This document shows, piece after piece, positions 54,480 to 64,000 of a stretch of 64,000 nucleotides of DNA. Position 1 is the first letter of the stretch; every line of letters starts with the position of its first letter. Where the stretch lies: assembly GCA_964017235.1 (NCBI GenBank), contig OZ024935.1:34575596-34639595 (forward strand), given 5' to 3'. The notes beneath the pieces were generated by a model. That model saw nothing but the letters and a program-made list of their open reading frames with translations, ran no database searches and had not been told where the DNA came from. The translations under genes and the position numbers were made by a program. This DNA comes from Sabellastarte sp. h YS-2021. Its lineage: Eukaryota > Annelida > Polychaeta > Sabellida > Sabellidae.

Positions 54480-54745
54480 ACTGGTCGAACAATTTAGCAT
54501 ATTGCTATGAACGATCCTAGTACCAGAGTTCTTATGGATCTTACACTGCACTGAGACTGCGAGACAACTTTTTGCTTGTTCACGACGGGTTTGAGGGATG
54601 GTCTACCCTGTTTATTTGTGCATGTAGCCTATTAATGGCTGAATTCGTTGGCGAGCAAGCATCAAGCTGACTTGATGGAAGCCTCAGTGGAGTGGTGCCT
54701 TTTATATTTTCAGATTATAAACATTGACTTTTAAACTTATTAATC
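54480..54745 (+). other. Leader of element C
   Basis: Non-coding sequence before the gag start of C. I could not match it to the sequence after the recombinase, so no terminal repeat of the Ngaro split type is demonstrated. Confidence 0.4.
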
Positions 54746-55646
54746 ATGGTGAAATCATTTGATTGTATAAAGTGTGGTGGTTTTCACCCACGCCCTTAAA
54801 ACAGAAACTGCAAAGAACCCAAGGTTACCAGTGAACCTGCTAATATGGATACAAATTTGCAAATCCTGCAAGAACTTAAAAATCTAAGCTCTAGGTTGTC
54901 ATACATTGATGATAAAGTGCAAGAAATCGACGAGAAAAGATCACCAGCTAGAAGTACAGCCACCGTGAGCAGTAGATGTACAGATGAGGATCCAGAAGAT
55001 GACCTGGTGCTTCCATCAATGGCGAATTTACAAGCTTCAAATAGAATACAGTCAGAGGTGGATGCAAGGATTAAAGAATTGCAGCAAATATCAGACAAAG
55101 GCAAGTGTAAGTAGTGAAACTGTATTTGTCAAATGCGCAGTACCATGGCCACAAAATGTTATTTTAGGTGGCAGCAATAAAAGTAGAGTTAGCTACGACA
55201 GTCTATCCATTAGTCAGTGGGTATCCGGATTCGCAACAATTATCCGCGATGAAAAAGATTTGCAAACTAAACAAAACATGCTCGAATACATGGCTGAATT
55301 AATGGAAGATAGCCATGATTTTGGTTGGAGTGCAGCAAAAGGGGCGCATGCTGTCTTACTTTGCAAGATGGAAGAAGGTCGAGTGTCTTGGGATCAAACC
55401 CCCAAAATAGACCAAATTCGAAGAGCCTATGCTCAAAAAATCCAAAGTACGAATAGCAACAAATGAACGCAATCGAATGACAGTCCAACACCGTGTAAAT
55501 TTTATCAAAAAGCAACATGCTCTCACAAAATAGACCACGAAGTAAATGGACATACGTATCTACATGTATGTAGCCATTGCTTTACAAATGGAAAAAAATA
55601 CCCACACCCATCCAAAGACTGTCGAAAGCTGTCAAAAAACGAGTAG
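54746..55646 (+). pseudogene. gag of DIRS-type element C
   Basis: The start codon at 54746 gives MVKSFDCIKCGGFHPRP, then TAA at codon 18. The frame reopens to 55114 (coiled-coil-like LQILQELKNLSSRLSYIDD). A shift near 55100 leads to CAVPWPQNVIL and the conserved core SYDSLSISQWVSGF (~55195). A TGA at 55464 follows, then CKFYQKATCSHKIDH and HVCSHCF (zinc-knuckle, CCCH-type spacing) to TAG at 55644. So gag carries two nonsense codons and one shift but is otherwise full length (~300 codons). Confidence 0.85.
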
Positions 55647-56146
55647 GGCACTGCTTTGCAGTGCCTTACTCTATCAATAAGGTTAAGGGTTTTAAAACTA
55701 GAATTGTAAAAAACTCTGACAAAACTATTACTGAGAGTGTAAATTTGAAAACTGATTACAAAATGTTTGCTGGTGTGTCTTATGCAGATATTGTGAAATA
55801 CAGGTGTCATGAAAAAAGTAGCAACAGTCATATTAAAAATCTTGTCAAAAAAGAAAACCCAAAAACTTGGGGGAAATAACAAGATTGGGAATAAAAATGT
55901 TTGCAATATCACAGCAAAGGGACACATGTTAAATACAGGTAGGACAAAAAATGAAAACATAGGTCTAATTGAAAATTGTGATAAATATGATCTTGAACTG
56001 CGTTTCAAACCAAAACATTGGTCAAAAATTCACCTGGCAAAAGCAAATAGTACATTCCAAAAATGGGATAACCAAATAAAAGGTAAATTTGGGTTTATTC
56101 CCCTGGGGGACCTCGTTCTTCCGAATTCGGATAAAAAAACCTCCCT
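55647..56146 (+). pseudogene. Element C linker upstream of RT
   Basis: Two overlapping frames (55577-55879 and 55809-56150) hold a basic, low-complexity linker and ELRFKPKHWSKIHLAKAN. They probably form the N-terminal part of the RT polyprotein with one shift. No known domain. Confidence 0.5.
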
Positions 56147-57784
56147 ATGAAGGATATTATTGCTCTCCACAAGATTGTCAAGCAGTCGGGAACTCATAAT
56201 TTCATTGGTCCACAAATTGAGGTTATTTCTCAACTACGCCCGGATCAATGGCAAAAATACTTGCAAGGTTATTGGGATGAGCAACTGTGTTCATTACTGC
56301 GCTATGGTTTTCCTCTCGACTTTAACACAGAATCTCCATTCAAACATGAAATAACCAACCATATGTTCGGCAATATTCTATGAGAATGATGTTAAAGCCT
56401 ATTTAAATGAAGAAAAACAATTTGGAGCCATATATGGTCCATTCAAACAACCTCCCTTTGATAACATGCATTTTCCCCTTTTTTTGAAACGAGAAAAACC
56501 TGGAGCAGCCCATAGAAGAGTGATTGTTGACCTTAGTTACCCCTTTGGTACTGCTGTTAACACTGGGATCGATCCAGATACTTATTTAGGTACCCCTTTC
56601 CTTTTGAGTCTTCTCACCATCGATACAATTACTCATAAGGTCAAAGAAAATGGGAAAGGATCTTTACTTTACAAAATTGACTTAAGTCGAGCATTCAGAC
56701 ATGTCAAGTTGGATCCAAAGGATTATAACTTGTTGGGCTTATATCTCGAAGGGGCTTATTTCGATTCTTGCTTGCCTTTCGGGTTGAAACATGGCTCGGC
56801 CATATTTCAGAGAATCAGTGATGCCATAAGGTTCATCATGTCTAAGTCGAACTTCAGTGTGATGAATTATATTGATGATATTGTTAGGCATTCAGTTTGT
56901 AGTAAATCTTACAAGGCTTTTGATTATCTAAAGGAATTGCTACTCAAACTGGACTTTCAATTGAGAATAAAATTGTCACCCCTAGTACCAAAGTTACATG
57001 TCTAGGTGTGGAAATTAATTCAGAAAATTTCACAGTATCTATAACTCAAGAAAAACTCAAAAACATACTACACTTGTGTGAATCCTGGACCACTAAAACA
57101 ACATGTAGTAAACGAGAATTGCAGTCACTCCTAGGAAAACTCCTGTATATCACAAAATGTATCAAATCATCCAGATTTTTCTTAAATAGGATGCTTGATG
57201 TCCTAAGAAGTTCTCACAAAAAGGAAAAAATTCCCATTTCTAACGACTTTAGGCGAGATTTAAATTGGTTTAAAACATTTGTACCCAAATTCAATGGGAC
57301 TGCGTTCTTTGTGCATGACAGAGTGCATCATGAGATTGAACTCGATGCATCTTTACAAGGGTTAGGTGCTAGGTGGGGTAACAGAGTATATGCTTCAACA
57401 CTCCCCAATTTGTATGCAAGTATGACAATCATCCACTATGAAATGCTTAACATCTTAGTGGCAATTAGAACTTGGGGTACGGGATGGTCAGGAAAAATTG
57501 TTCTGATTCACTGTGATAATGAAGCTGTAGTCACAGTCTTGACTACAGGTAGAACCAAAGACCTCACACTGGCCGCTATAGCCAGAAATATCTGGCTAGG
57601 TACTGCTGAGTATGACATATCTCTCAAAACTGTGCATATAAGAGGCAAAGATAACATTATTGCTGATAGCTTGTCTAGATGGTTTACTAGTGATAGTCAC
57701 AAGCATAAAGTGCTGAGTTTGATGCCCAACATTATTTGGGATATGATACCAGAAAATGCTACTACTATAAATTGGGAAATTTAA
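56147..57784 (+). pseudogene. Reverse transcriptase-RNase H of element C
   Basis: Three consecutive frames with two shifts (near 56365 and 56965). RT motifs in order: HRRVIVDLSYPFGTAVN, LLYKIDLSRAFRHVKLDP (motif A), LPFGLKHGSAIFQRISDA (motif B), MNYIDDIV (motif C, YIDD) and CLGVEINSENFTVS. RNase H follows: EIELDASLQGLGARWG (first Asp), HYEMLNILVAIRTWG (Glu), HCDNEAVVTVL (Asp) and HIRGKDNIIADSLSRW (His/Asp box). All catalytic residues I can name are present. The RNase H frame (57008-57784) is unbroken. RNase H ends 23 bases before the recombinase start, the DIRS/Ngaro gene order. Confidence 0.9.
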
Positions 57785-57806
57785 ATTTTCAGGTCTCCCT
57801 TCCAAG

Positions 57807-58716
57807 GTGGCGGCACTGTCAGCTAGAGCAAACCTCAGACTCAACTCAGCTTATGCGAAGTCCACTGCTAGGTCCTATAACCAAATGTTCAAAAATTTTC
57901 TGGCTTTTTGTGTACATGCGTCTTGCAATATTCATTGTGTCTCTATTCATGTGCTGCTGGTGTTTCTTGAATACTTAACATTCAACAGCATCTCATATTC
58001 AGGTATCACCAATCATCTTTCGGCAATCAAAACAACAATGTGTAATCTAGGTCTTGATGTTTCGGCATTTGCAGACCCGACAATCAGGGTCTTCACCAGA
58101 TCTCTATTAAGATCCAGACCTCTTAATCCACACATAAAGTCCATCATTGATATTTCAATGCTGAAAAAAATTGTTTCTCAATGTGACAGAACATACCTGG
58201 GTGTGGTTTATAAAGCTGCATTCCTGTTATCATTCTTCAGTTTCTTGAGAATTTCTAATCTGGTCCCTCACTCTATTTCCTCCTTTGATCCTTTGAAGCA
58301 GCTAGCAAGAGGTGATATCATAATGGCCCCTCCTGGAGCTCATATAGTGGTAAAATGGTCAAAAACTCTTCAAAATCGTGACAAAATAAAAATATTAAAA
58401 ATACCTCTACTAAAACATTCAACCTTGTGTCCAGTCGCAGCATTGAAGAACATGTTGACCATTACACCTGGACATAAAAACTCTCCGTTATTTCAAATTA
58501 AATGTTATGGCTCTTGGGTTCCTCTATCTGATACAAGGTTACGTAAACAACTTGCAAAAATTCTTGCTTTCCTTAATCTCCACACTAAAAAATATTACCT
58601 TTCATTCATTCAGAAGACCAGGGGCGACACTCGCATTTAATTCTAATATTTCCCTTCAACACATTCAATCCCATGGTACATGGACCTCGGATGCTGTCTG
58701 GCAGTACATTTCATAA
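57807..58716 (+). pseudogene. Tyrosine recombinase of element C, one frameshift
   Basis: From MAALSARANLRLNSAYAKST an unbroken frame runs to 58640; the C-terminus continues in another frame to TAA at 58714. The shift lies in an A6 run near 58588. Domains: N-terminal SAM-like core-binding part (SYNQMFKNFLAFC), then the catalytic domain with FLRISNLVP (first Arg), VKWSKTLQ (Lys region), HSFRR (H-x-x-R), SHGTW (His/Trp) and WQYI (nucleophilic Tyr). All signature residues are present, the only recombinase in the window where this is so. The enzyme replaces integrase in DIRS-order elements and would integrate a circular DNA without target duplication. Confidence 0.9.
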
Positions 58717-59225
58717 GACCATAATGCATCTGACCTTGTAGCTACCACATTCCAGCGACAACTATCACACTACTAGCTACACTACATTGAGGCCTTGGGG
58801 TTCAGTCATAGCTGAAAATCATAGTTGTGTAGTAAATCTCTAGTAATATTTTAACAATGTTTAGCTTTCTTATCTAACAACATGTCTTATCTAATCTTAT
58901 CATGTAAATAGTGAAATATTAACATAATCTGTCTTAATCTCAGTTTTACTCACTCTATTTAGTAAACCAGTGGGTGACACATGATGTAATAAGTATAACT
59001 GTAAATAAGTACTTGTGCAGTACTTAGGTACTGTTTACTTAACTGTTTTATTGCTTAAATATATCAAGGTGTGATCATAAACTTGAGTTAAGGCCACCTC
59101 AAAGTGTAACAGTATATCAGGTGTTAAGGTGGCCTTACACGCAGAATGTAAATAATAAAGTAGAAAATTTTGTAAATAAAAGTATTATCCCCAAGATGTC
59201 ATCTTTATTTGTCTTCACAAAAAAT
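58717..59225 (+). other. 3' region of element C with a 12-bp inverted repeat
   Basis: TTAAGGCCACCT (59086-) and AGGTGGCCTTA (59130-) form an inverted pair around ~35 bases. AGTACTTGTGCAGTACTTAGGTAC near 59010 repeats AGTACTT. This may be the element's terminal structure, but I could not match it to the 5' leader. Confidence 0.45.
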
Positions 59226-59227
59226 AG

Positions 59228-60382
59228 GTCACTGTACTTAATACTGGTAAATCAAGAGATACTTCTTTGAGTAAAATTGCTAGGAACATATTTATGTGGT
59301 TGAGTGCATGCAATATTGATTTGCAGGTGGTACCTGTTGCAGGGAAGTCCAATACAGCCGCTGACTTACTGTCTAGATGGCTTATTACATGTAATAATTT
59401 TAAGAAATTGCAGAAATTGGTTCATCCAGTTACATGGGTTGCTGTAAATGACCAGTTATTGTACACTGTTAGTCTGCGTGATATTTTGTATTATCTGTAA
59501 ATTTCAGACTGTTCACCTGCTGAGACTTATCTTACCAAGCTTGGCACCTCCAGACTGTTAAATGCCTTTGCAAATTCTACCAAGAGGGTTTATGTTACCC
59601 TGTTCTACACCTTCCATGCTTTTACAGTATTTATGGGCTGGGACTTATCTCAGGTGAATGTAAGTGTAAATTTGTTATATTGGGTCTGGATGTGGCCTGC
59701 TTTACTAATCACAGGCTTAAGTATTATCAAAGGGCAGTTCAGTTGCATGCCCCCTTTCAGGTCAACCTTACTAAAATAACTGATGTTAATCTGCTTAAGA
59801 AGATTGCATCACAATGTGCCCTCACATACATGGGTCAGATTTTTAAAGGGGTATATTTGCTTAGTTTTTTTTTCCTTTCTTGCAACTATCTAATCTTGTT
59901 GCACACTCATGCACTGCTGTCCCCCCTAAGCACTTGGGTAGGGGGATATTATTTTTAAACCAGGGAAAGTTCTTGTGCTTGTAAAATGGTCCAAAACCAA
60001 GCAGAATAACAATCAAGTCAAACTCATATCTGCACCTAGAATTTCTGGCTCTCCATTATGTCCAGTCTGTGCCATCTCCAACCTTCTAGCATTAAGTTCC
60101 AAGGGTTCAAACCTTCCCTTCTTTCAATATAAACTAAATTCTAATTGGGTTCCTCTTACTGATACAAAGGTCAGGGGGCATTTATCTTTGATTTTGTCAA
60201 GATTGGATTTGCATGGATCTGGCTATACTCTGCACACCTTCCTGCATTCAGGTGCTACTTTTGCTTTCAATAACAATGTTGTTTTGCAAAACAATCAGAG
60301 GCATGGCACCTAGACATTGGATTGTGTGTGGAGGTATATCACAGATTATGTTAATGCTGGGGATCAAGTAGCTGAAATGTTT
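59228..60382 (+). pseudogene. Element D: RNase H end plus tyrosine recombinase, inactivated
   Basis: 59228-59500 encodes VTVLNTGKSRDTSLSKIARN and VAGKSNTAADLLSRW, the end of RNase H. The recombinase follows at once in several frames: MGLDVACFTNHRLKYYQ, VNLLKKIASQCALTYMG, MLVKWSKTKQNNNQ, LCPVCAISNLLAL and LNSNWVPLTDTKVRGHL. The first catalytic arginine region is disrupted (LSFFFLSCNYL). The H-x-x-R box reads HTFLH (Arg to Leu), and the H-x-W box is cut by a stop (RHGT then TAG). The 5' edge abuts the end of element C within a few bases. Confidence 0.82.
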
Positions 60383-60854
60383 ATCCTGGTTGACACTGAA
60401 ACATTTACTGTTTCCATTCCACCTGAAAAACTACAGGTTATTAAACAAATGTGCTTGCTGTGGTGTAGTAAGAACTTTTATGCTAAAAATGAGCTCCAAT
60501 CCCTACTTGGTTCATTGCTTTATGTTACCAAATGTATTCAGTCCAAGGGAGGGGAACTCAGTAAAGTATTCAATACTGACAACAAAAGTTTGGCTTTATT
60601 CATGTTAAAATTAGCAAATTAATGTATTATCACAAAACAATGGTTACCGGTACATCAATGTTAGCTGTTATTATTTATTAATGTCCAACAATTCTACAAG
60701 TTATTGACTACTACCAATGTTATATGTACACAGTCCCCATTTAAACAACGTTGTTTTGCAAAACATTCAGAGGCATGGCACCTGGACATCGGATTGTGTC
60801 TGGAGGTATATCACAGATTATGTTAATGCTGGGGATCAAGTAGCTGAAATGTTT
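60272..60854 (+). repeat. 111-bp direct repeat of recombinase C-terminus flanking a 361-bp insert
   Basis: 60272-60382 and 60744-60854 (AACAAYGTTGTTTTGCAAAA ... GCTGAAATGTTT) are ~95% similar. Between them lies 60383-60743, a piece of RT/RNase H linker matching 48454-48812. The second copy retains GTWTSDCVWRYI without the stop seen in the first. The arrangement is a duplication at a rearrangement junction. Confidence 0.9.
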
Positions 60855-61740
60855 AAAGTGAAGTTATCTACTTCTTGACTCTACTCCTACACTTGGGGTT
60901 TGGGTGGTTAAATTTATTTCTGTATAACTAAAAATTACCATGTCATCACTTTAACATTTTAAATATTTCATTTATCTCTGTCATAGGCCCCCCCTTTATT
61001 ATGTAATCTTATTTTCTTCCAATCTGTATGAGGTTCTTTTACCTCCCTTAAGTAAGGCTACCCTAATCTCAACTTAATTTAAGGTGACCCTGTGCCAGAC
61101 TTAAATGCTTTTGTAAATACTCAGTAGTGTGGTTTATTACTGTTAAATGATAATAAATATATATATTAAGCCTCAATGCATCTTTACCTTTGATCCTAGA
61201 GGTCACTTTGTTATTCGACATTTGTCTGAACTTGAGGAACTGTTTTCCTATATTGGGAATATGTTTTTGTTCATGAAATTTAATGTTTAAAGGTTAAAGA
61301 TCATTTTAAGGTTAAACCTACAAACTGTAATTAATTTAACTATAATGTACAAAAAATGTGTCACTATTCAGCAAAGAAACAAAATAATAAATGTGCTATT
61401 TTTCATTGTTTCTATATTTTTTTTAGATTGAAGCTTTAAAGAGAAGCAAGCATGATCACTGGGTAAATCATTCAGAATTCGCATTGTAGAAAGTTTTTAT
61501 TAACTTTTTCTCCTTGCAGAAATGTTTCAAATAATCATAGTGCTCAAGTTATGCAGTATACAATCTTGTTGCTCATTTTCTGTTTTAGATTTATGTTAAA
61601 TACAATAAAAGCACCATTATTCTTACGGGATTGACCTATACTTTATCCTGGAAAGTGTTTCTTAAATAATGAAGAATAAGAGAGTAAATAATCGATTATG
61701 GGTCGATCATCGCTCGAAAAAATGGACGAATAATAGACCA
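60855..61740. other. Spacer between element D and the LINE
   Basis: Includes AAAGTGAAGTTATC downstream of the recombinase and a TAAATATATATATTAAG run. No gene recognised. Confidence 0.5.
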
Positions 61741-61746
61741 TGAAAG

Positions 61747-63574
61747 TTGGAGGCAATTCCCAGCACTAGTACTCATAAACTATGGCGGGAGTTCCATAAA
61801 GTCCTACATAGATCCCAGAGCACTACTCTGCCCACTTGTGAATCCTCAAAGTCATTGGCTGATCGCTTTGCTACTTTTTTCTCAAATAAAATCATGAAAA
61901 TTTGTGAGAGTTTTTCTTCCTCTGAGTATTGTAACATGATACATCCCCCCCCTTTGGCCCTCCTAAACTAACAGTCTTTACTCAGGTCACTCAAGATGAA
62001 ATCACAAAATAATCAGTCAATCACCCACCAAGTCATGCTTGTTGGACCCATTACCCACATTCCAGATTAAGGAATGCATTGAAATCCTTCTGCCATTGAT
62101 AACCAAGTTAGTCAATTTTTCACTCAGTGAGGGATTGGTTCCAGACAGTTTCAAAAAAGCTGTAGTCACTCCACTTATCAAGAAGGCCTCTCTTCCTGTT
62201 CAGGACTCGAAAAACTACAGCCCAGTATCTGGACTTAGCTTCATTTCTAAACTGGTGGAACGTGTAGTTGCTAAATAGCTAGTTGATCACATTCATCAAC
62301 ATAACTTGAATAACTCATACCAGTCCGCATATAAGCCAGGTCACTCAACTGAGACAGCTCTGCTTTCCATCAAAAATGATATTCACTTGTCGCTATCTCG
62401 GGGTGAATCCACTGCCTTGGTACTTATGGATCTTTCGGCTGCCTTTGACACGACTGATCATTCCACTCTCCTTGGCTGTCTTCTGGATTGGTTCGGTGTT
62501 GGTGGCACAGCTTTGAAATGGTTCTCTTCTTATTTGACTGAATGCTATCAATGTGTAAAGATTGGTTCTACTTTGTCTAATCTGCAAAAGCTCCTGTTCA
62601 GCATACCTCAGGGTTCTGTTTTGGGTCCTCTCCTATTTTCTCTGTACACATCTCCCCTTAGTACACTGATTGGTAAACACAAAGGTGTAAACTTCCATTT
62701 TTAAGCCGACGACACACAACTTTATGTCCATCTCTCACACAGGAATGCCTCAGCTGCCTTTGGTAAGTTGAACAGATGCCTTCAAGATGTCAAAGAATGG
62801 ATGTCGGCTAGCAAACTTAAACTTAATCCTGATAAGACTGAGTTCATACTTTTTGGCTCCAAGAAGCAGAGAGAAAGGTTAAATGCATGTTTCCCAATTG
62901 ATATCCTGGGCAACCCCCTTCACCCCACCAAGTCTGTGAGGAACCTGGTGTGTGGTTCGACTCTGATTTTTCCTTCTCAAAACACGTCTAGAATATTTGT
63001 AAAGGCTGCTTTAGTCAACTGAGGGATTTTTAGAAATATCAGGCAGTTCTTGACTCAGGATGCAGCTATGTCAGTTGCCAATGCTTTTGTTAGTAGTTGT
63101 TTGGACTACTGTAACTCACTTTTCAGGAGTCTCTCTAATGTCAATCTTCATAGATTATAGTCAATCCAAAATAGTGCTGCTAGAATTGTTACAAATTCGT
63201 GTAAATACACTCGGATAACTCCGGTACTCAGGAAACTCCATTGGCTCCCTATTCAGTTTCGTTCAAAGTTCAAACTGGCTACCCTGGTGTACAAGTTTAT
63301 TCATATTGGTTTCCCTAAATATTTCGCTCCACATCTATCCATATACCACACTACTTACAATATTATACGCAGTCAGAGTGTTGCCAATTTCCTCAATGTA
63401 CCAAAATTTCAACCCACAATTCACAAGTGCACTAAGCAGTTTGGCTTCAGTTTTGCCTTTGATGCCCCCACTGTTTGGAATTTACTTCCTGAAGACATCC
63501 GTGCATCACTCACTATTGCCTCTTTCAGAAAGAAGCTCAAAACCTATCTTTACACAAAGGCATATCCTCCTTAG
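61747..63574 (+). pseudogene. CR1/L2-type LINE reverse transcriptase, 5'-truncated
   Basis: From 62039 to 63574 a single frame is interrupted only by stops (62276 TAG, 62702 TAA, 63020 TGA, 63158 TAG). One shift near 61975-62038 joins the upstream part (LWREFHKVLHRSQ ... LADRFATFFSNKI). RT motifs: SYQSAYKPGHSTETALL, LMDLSAAFDTTDHSTLL (motif A), SIPQGSVLGPLLFSLYTSPL (motif B), then ADDTQLYVHL where the tyrosine of YADD is a stop. The C-terminus has CLDYCNSLF, IQNSAARIVTNS, LHWLPIQFRSKFKLA and APTVWNLLPEDIRAS ... SFRKKLKTYLY, typical of CR1/L2-clade ORF2. No endonuclease domain precedes it, so the insertion is 5'-truncated. Confidence 0.92.
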
Positions 63575-63725
63575 CTCATTTTTTTTATGGCTTCTCTGTG
63601 GTGCCGACCTGTTTTTGTCCCTGGACTTTGAATTTGCATATTGCTATTGTCTTGTTGCGCCTTAGAGTCCACTACTCAGTGGAGATTAAGCGCTATAAAA
63701 GTCAATTAGAATTAGAATAACAACA
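63575..63725 (+). mobile_element. 3' UTR and tail of the LINE
   Basis: After the stop codon the text runs to GATTAAGCGCTATAAAAGTC followed by AATTAGAATTAGAATAACAA, a short degenerate repeat tail as in many CR1/L2 elements, which lack long poly(A). Confidence 0.75.
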
Positions 63726-64000
63726 AAAGATAAATTAAGTGTTTGTTTACTTGTACATGGTCTGTATTATAATCAAACAATCATTTCAAATCCACCAAAA
63801 CTCTCCATAATTTAAAAAACCTGTTATTTGTAATAAAATTGCCAGAAAAAGTTGCAATCTGTGCATCTCCTTCATAACAAAGAAGGTACTTTTGTAGTTA
63901 TAATCAGAGTATTATACATTATGAGTCATTTGGAAAAGCCTTAAGTCTTTGTATTTTGTAACATATACAATTCTAATGGTTACAGTATTATTGGCCCTGA
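63726..64000. other. Right-edge stretch without recognised features
   Basis: AT-rich; nothing recognised before the window ends. Confidence 0.5.

Noticed and set aside
58717..59225. Terminal split direct repeats of Ngaro type for element C
   Set aside because: I could not find sequence shared between the leader (54480-54745) and the 3' region, so this is not claimed.

Overview
This window looks like nuclear DNA of an invertebrate animal, most likely a marine mollusc (a bivalve is the best guess). The clues are AT-rich sequence, one host gene split by a very large intron, tRNA-derived and 5S-rRNA-derived SINE-like sequences, tyrosine-recombinase (DIRS/Ngaro-type) retrotransposons, a CR1/L2-type LINE, and abundant small non-autonomous elements carrying internal tandem arrays like the 'pearl'-type elements described from bivalves. 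I recognise no bacterial or organellar gene. Species identity cannot be read from the sequence alone.

Layout. (1) 1-3690 is a tandem-repeat block: a 133-bp satellite partly organised as a 400-bp trimeric higher-order repeat, then a ~168-bp array, then a unique tail ending in a perfect hairpin. A 5S-rRNA-derived sequence (3702-3800) follows directly. (2) 5418-25524 is best read as the 5' part of one minus-strand host gene: a first coding exon at 25431-25524 and a Lys/Asp-rich exon at 5418-5565 whose splice phases match, separated by a ~19.9 kb intron. The intron is filled with nested transposons: four hAT-type elements with recognisable 8-bp target-site duplications (TSDs) or TIRs, a larger hAT-like element in two opposite copies, three pearl-like elements, and two ~2.7 kb copies of a second hairpin-ended repeat family. 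Several insertions are proved by an empty paralogous site within the same window. (3) 25.5-46 kb is AT-rich and gene-poor. It holds a young, internally deleted LTR retrotransposon (LTRs differ at one of 857 positions), three SINE copies (one at 49.8 kb), a 3 x 318-bp array, a palindromic MITE, and a perfectly phased 20 x 93-bp minisatellite. (4) 46-61 kb is a cluster of at least four DIRS/Ngaro-type retroelements on both strands. They carry gag with a CCCH-type zinc knuckle, reverse transcriptase/RNase H and tyrosine recombinase. All are damaged; the copy at 54.7-58.7 kb is the most complete. (5) 61.7-63.7 kb is a 5'-truncated CR1/L2-like LINE with a stop codon exactly in its YADD motif.

No intact mobile-element gene was found. 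The main biological interest is the architecture: tandem arrays carried inside hairpin-ended elements, the near-consensus nuclear-receptor half-site motifs repeated in two different array families, and the side-by-side tyrosine-recombinase retroelements whose catalytic residues can be followed as they decay.
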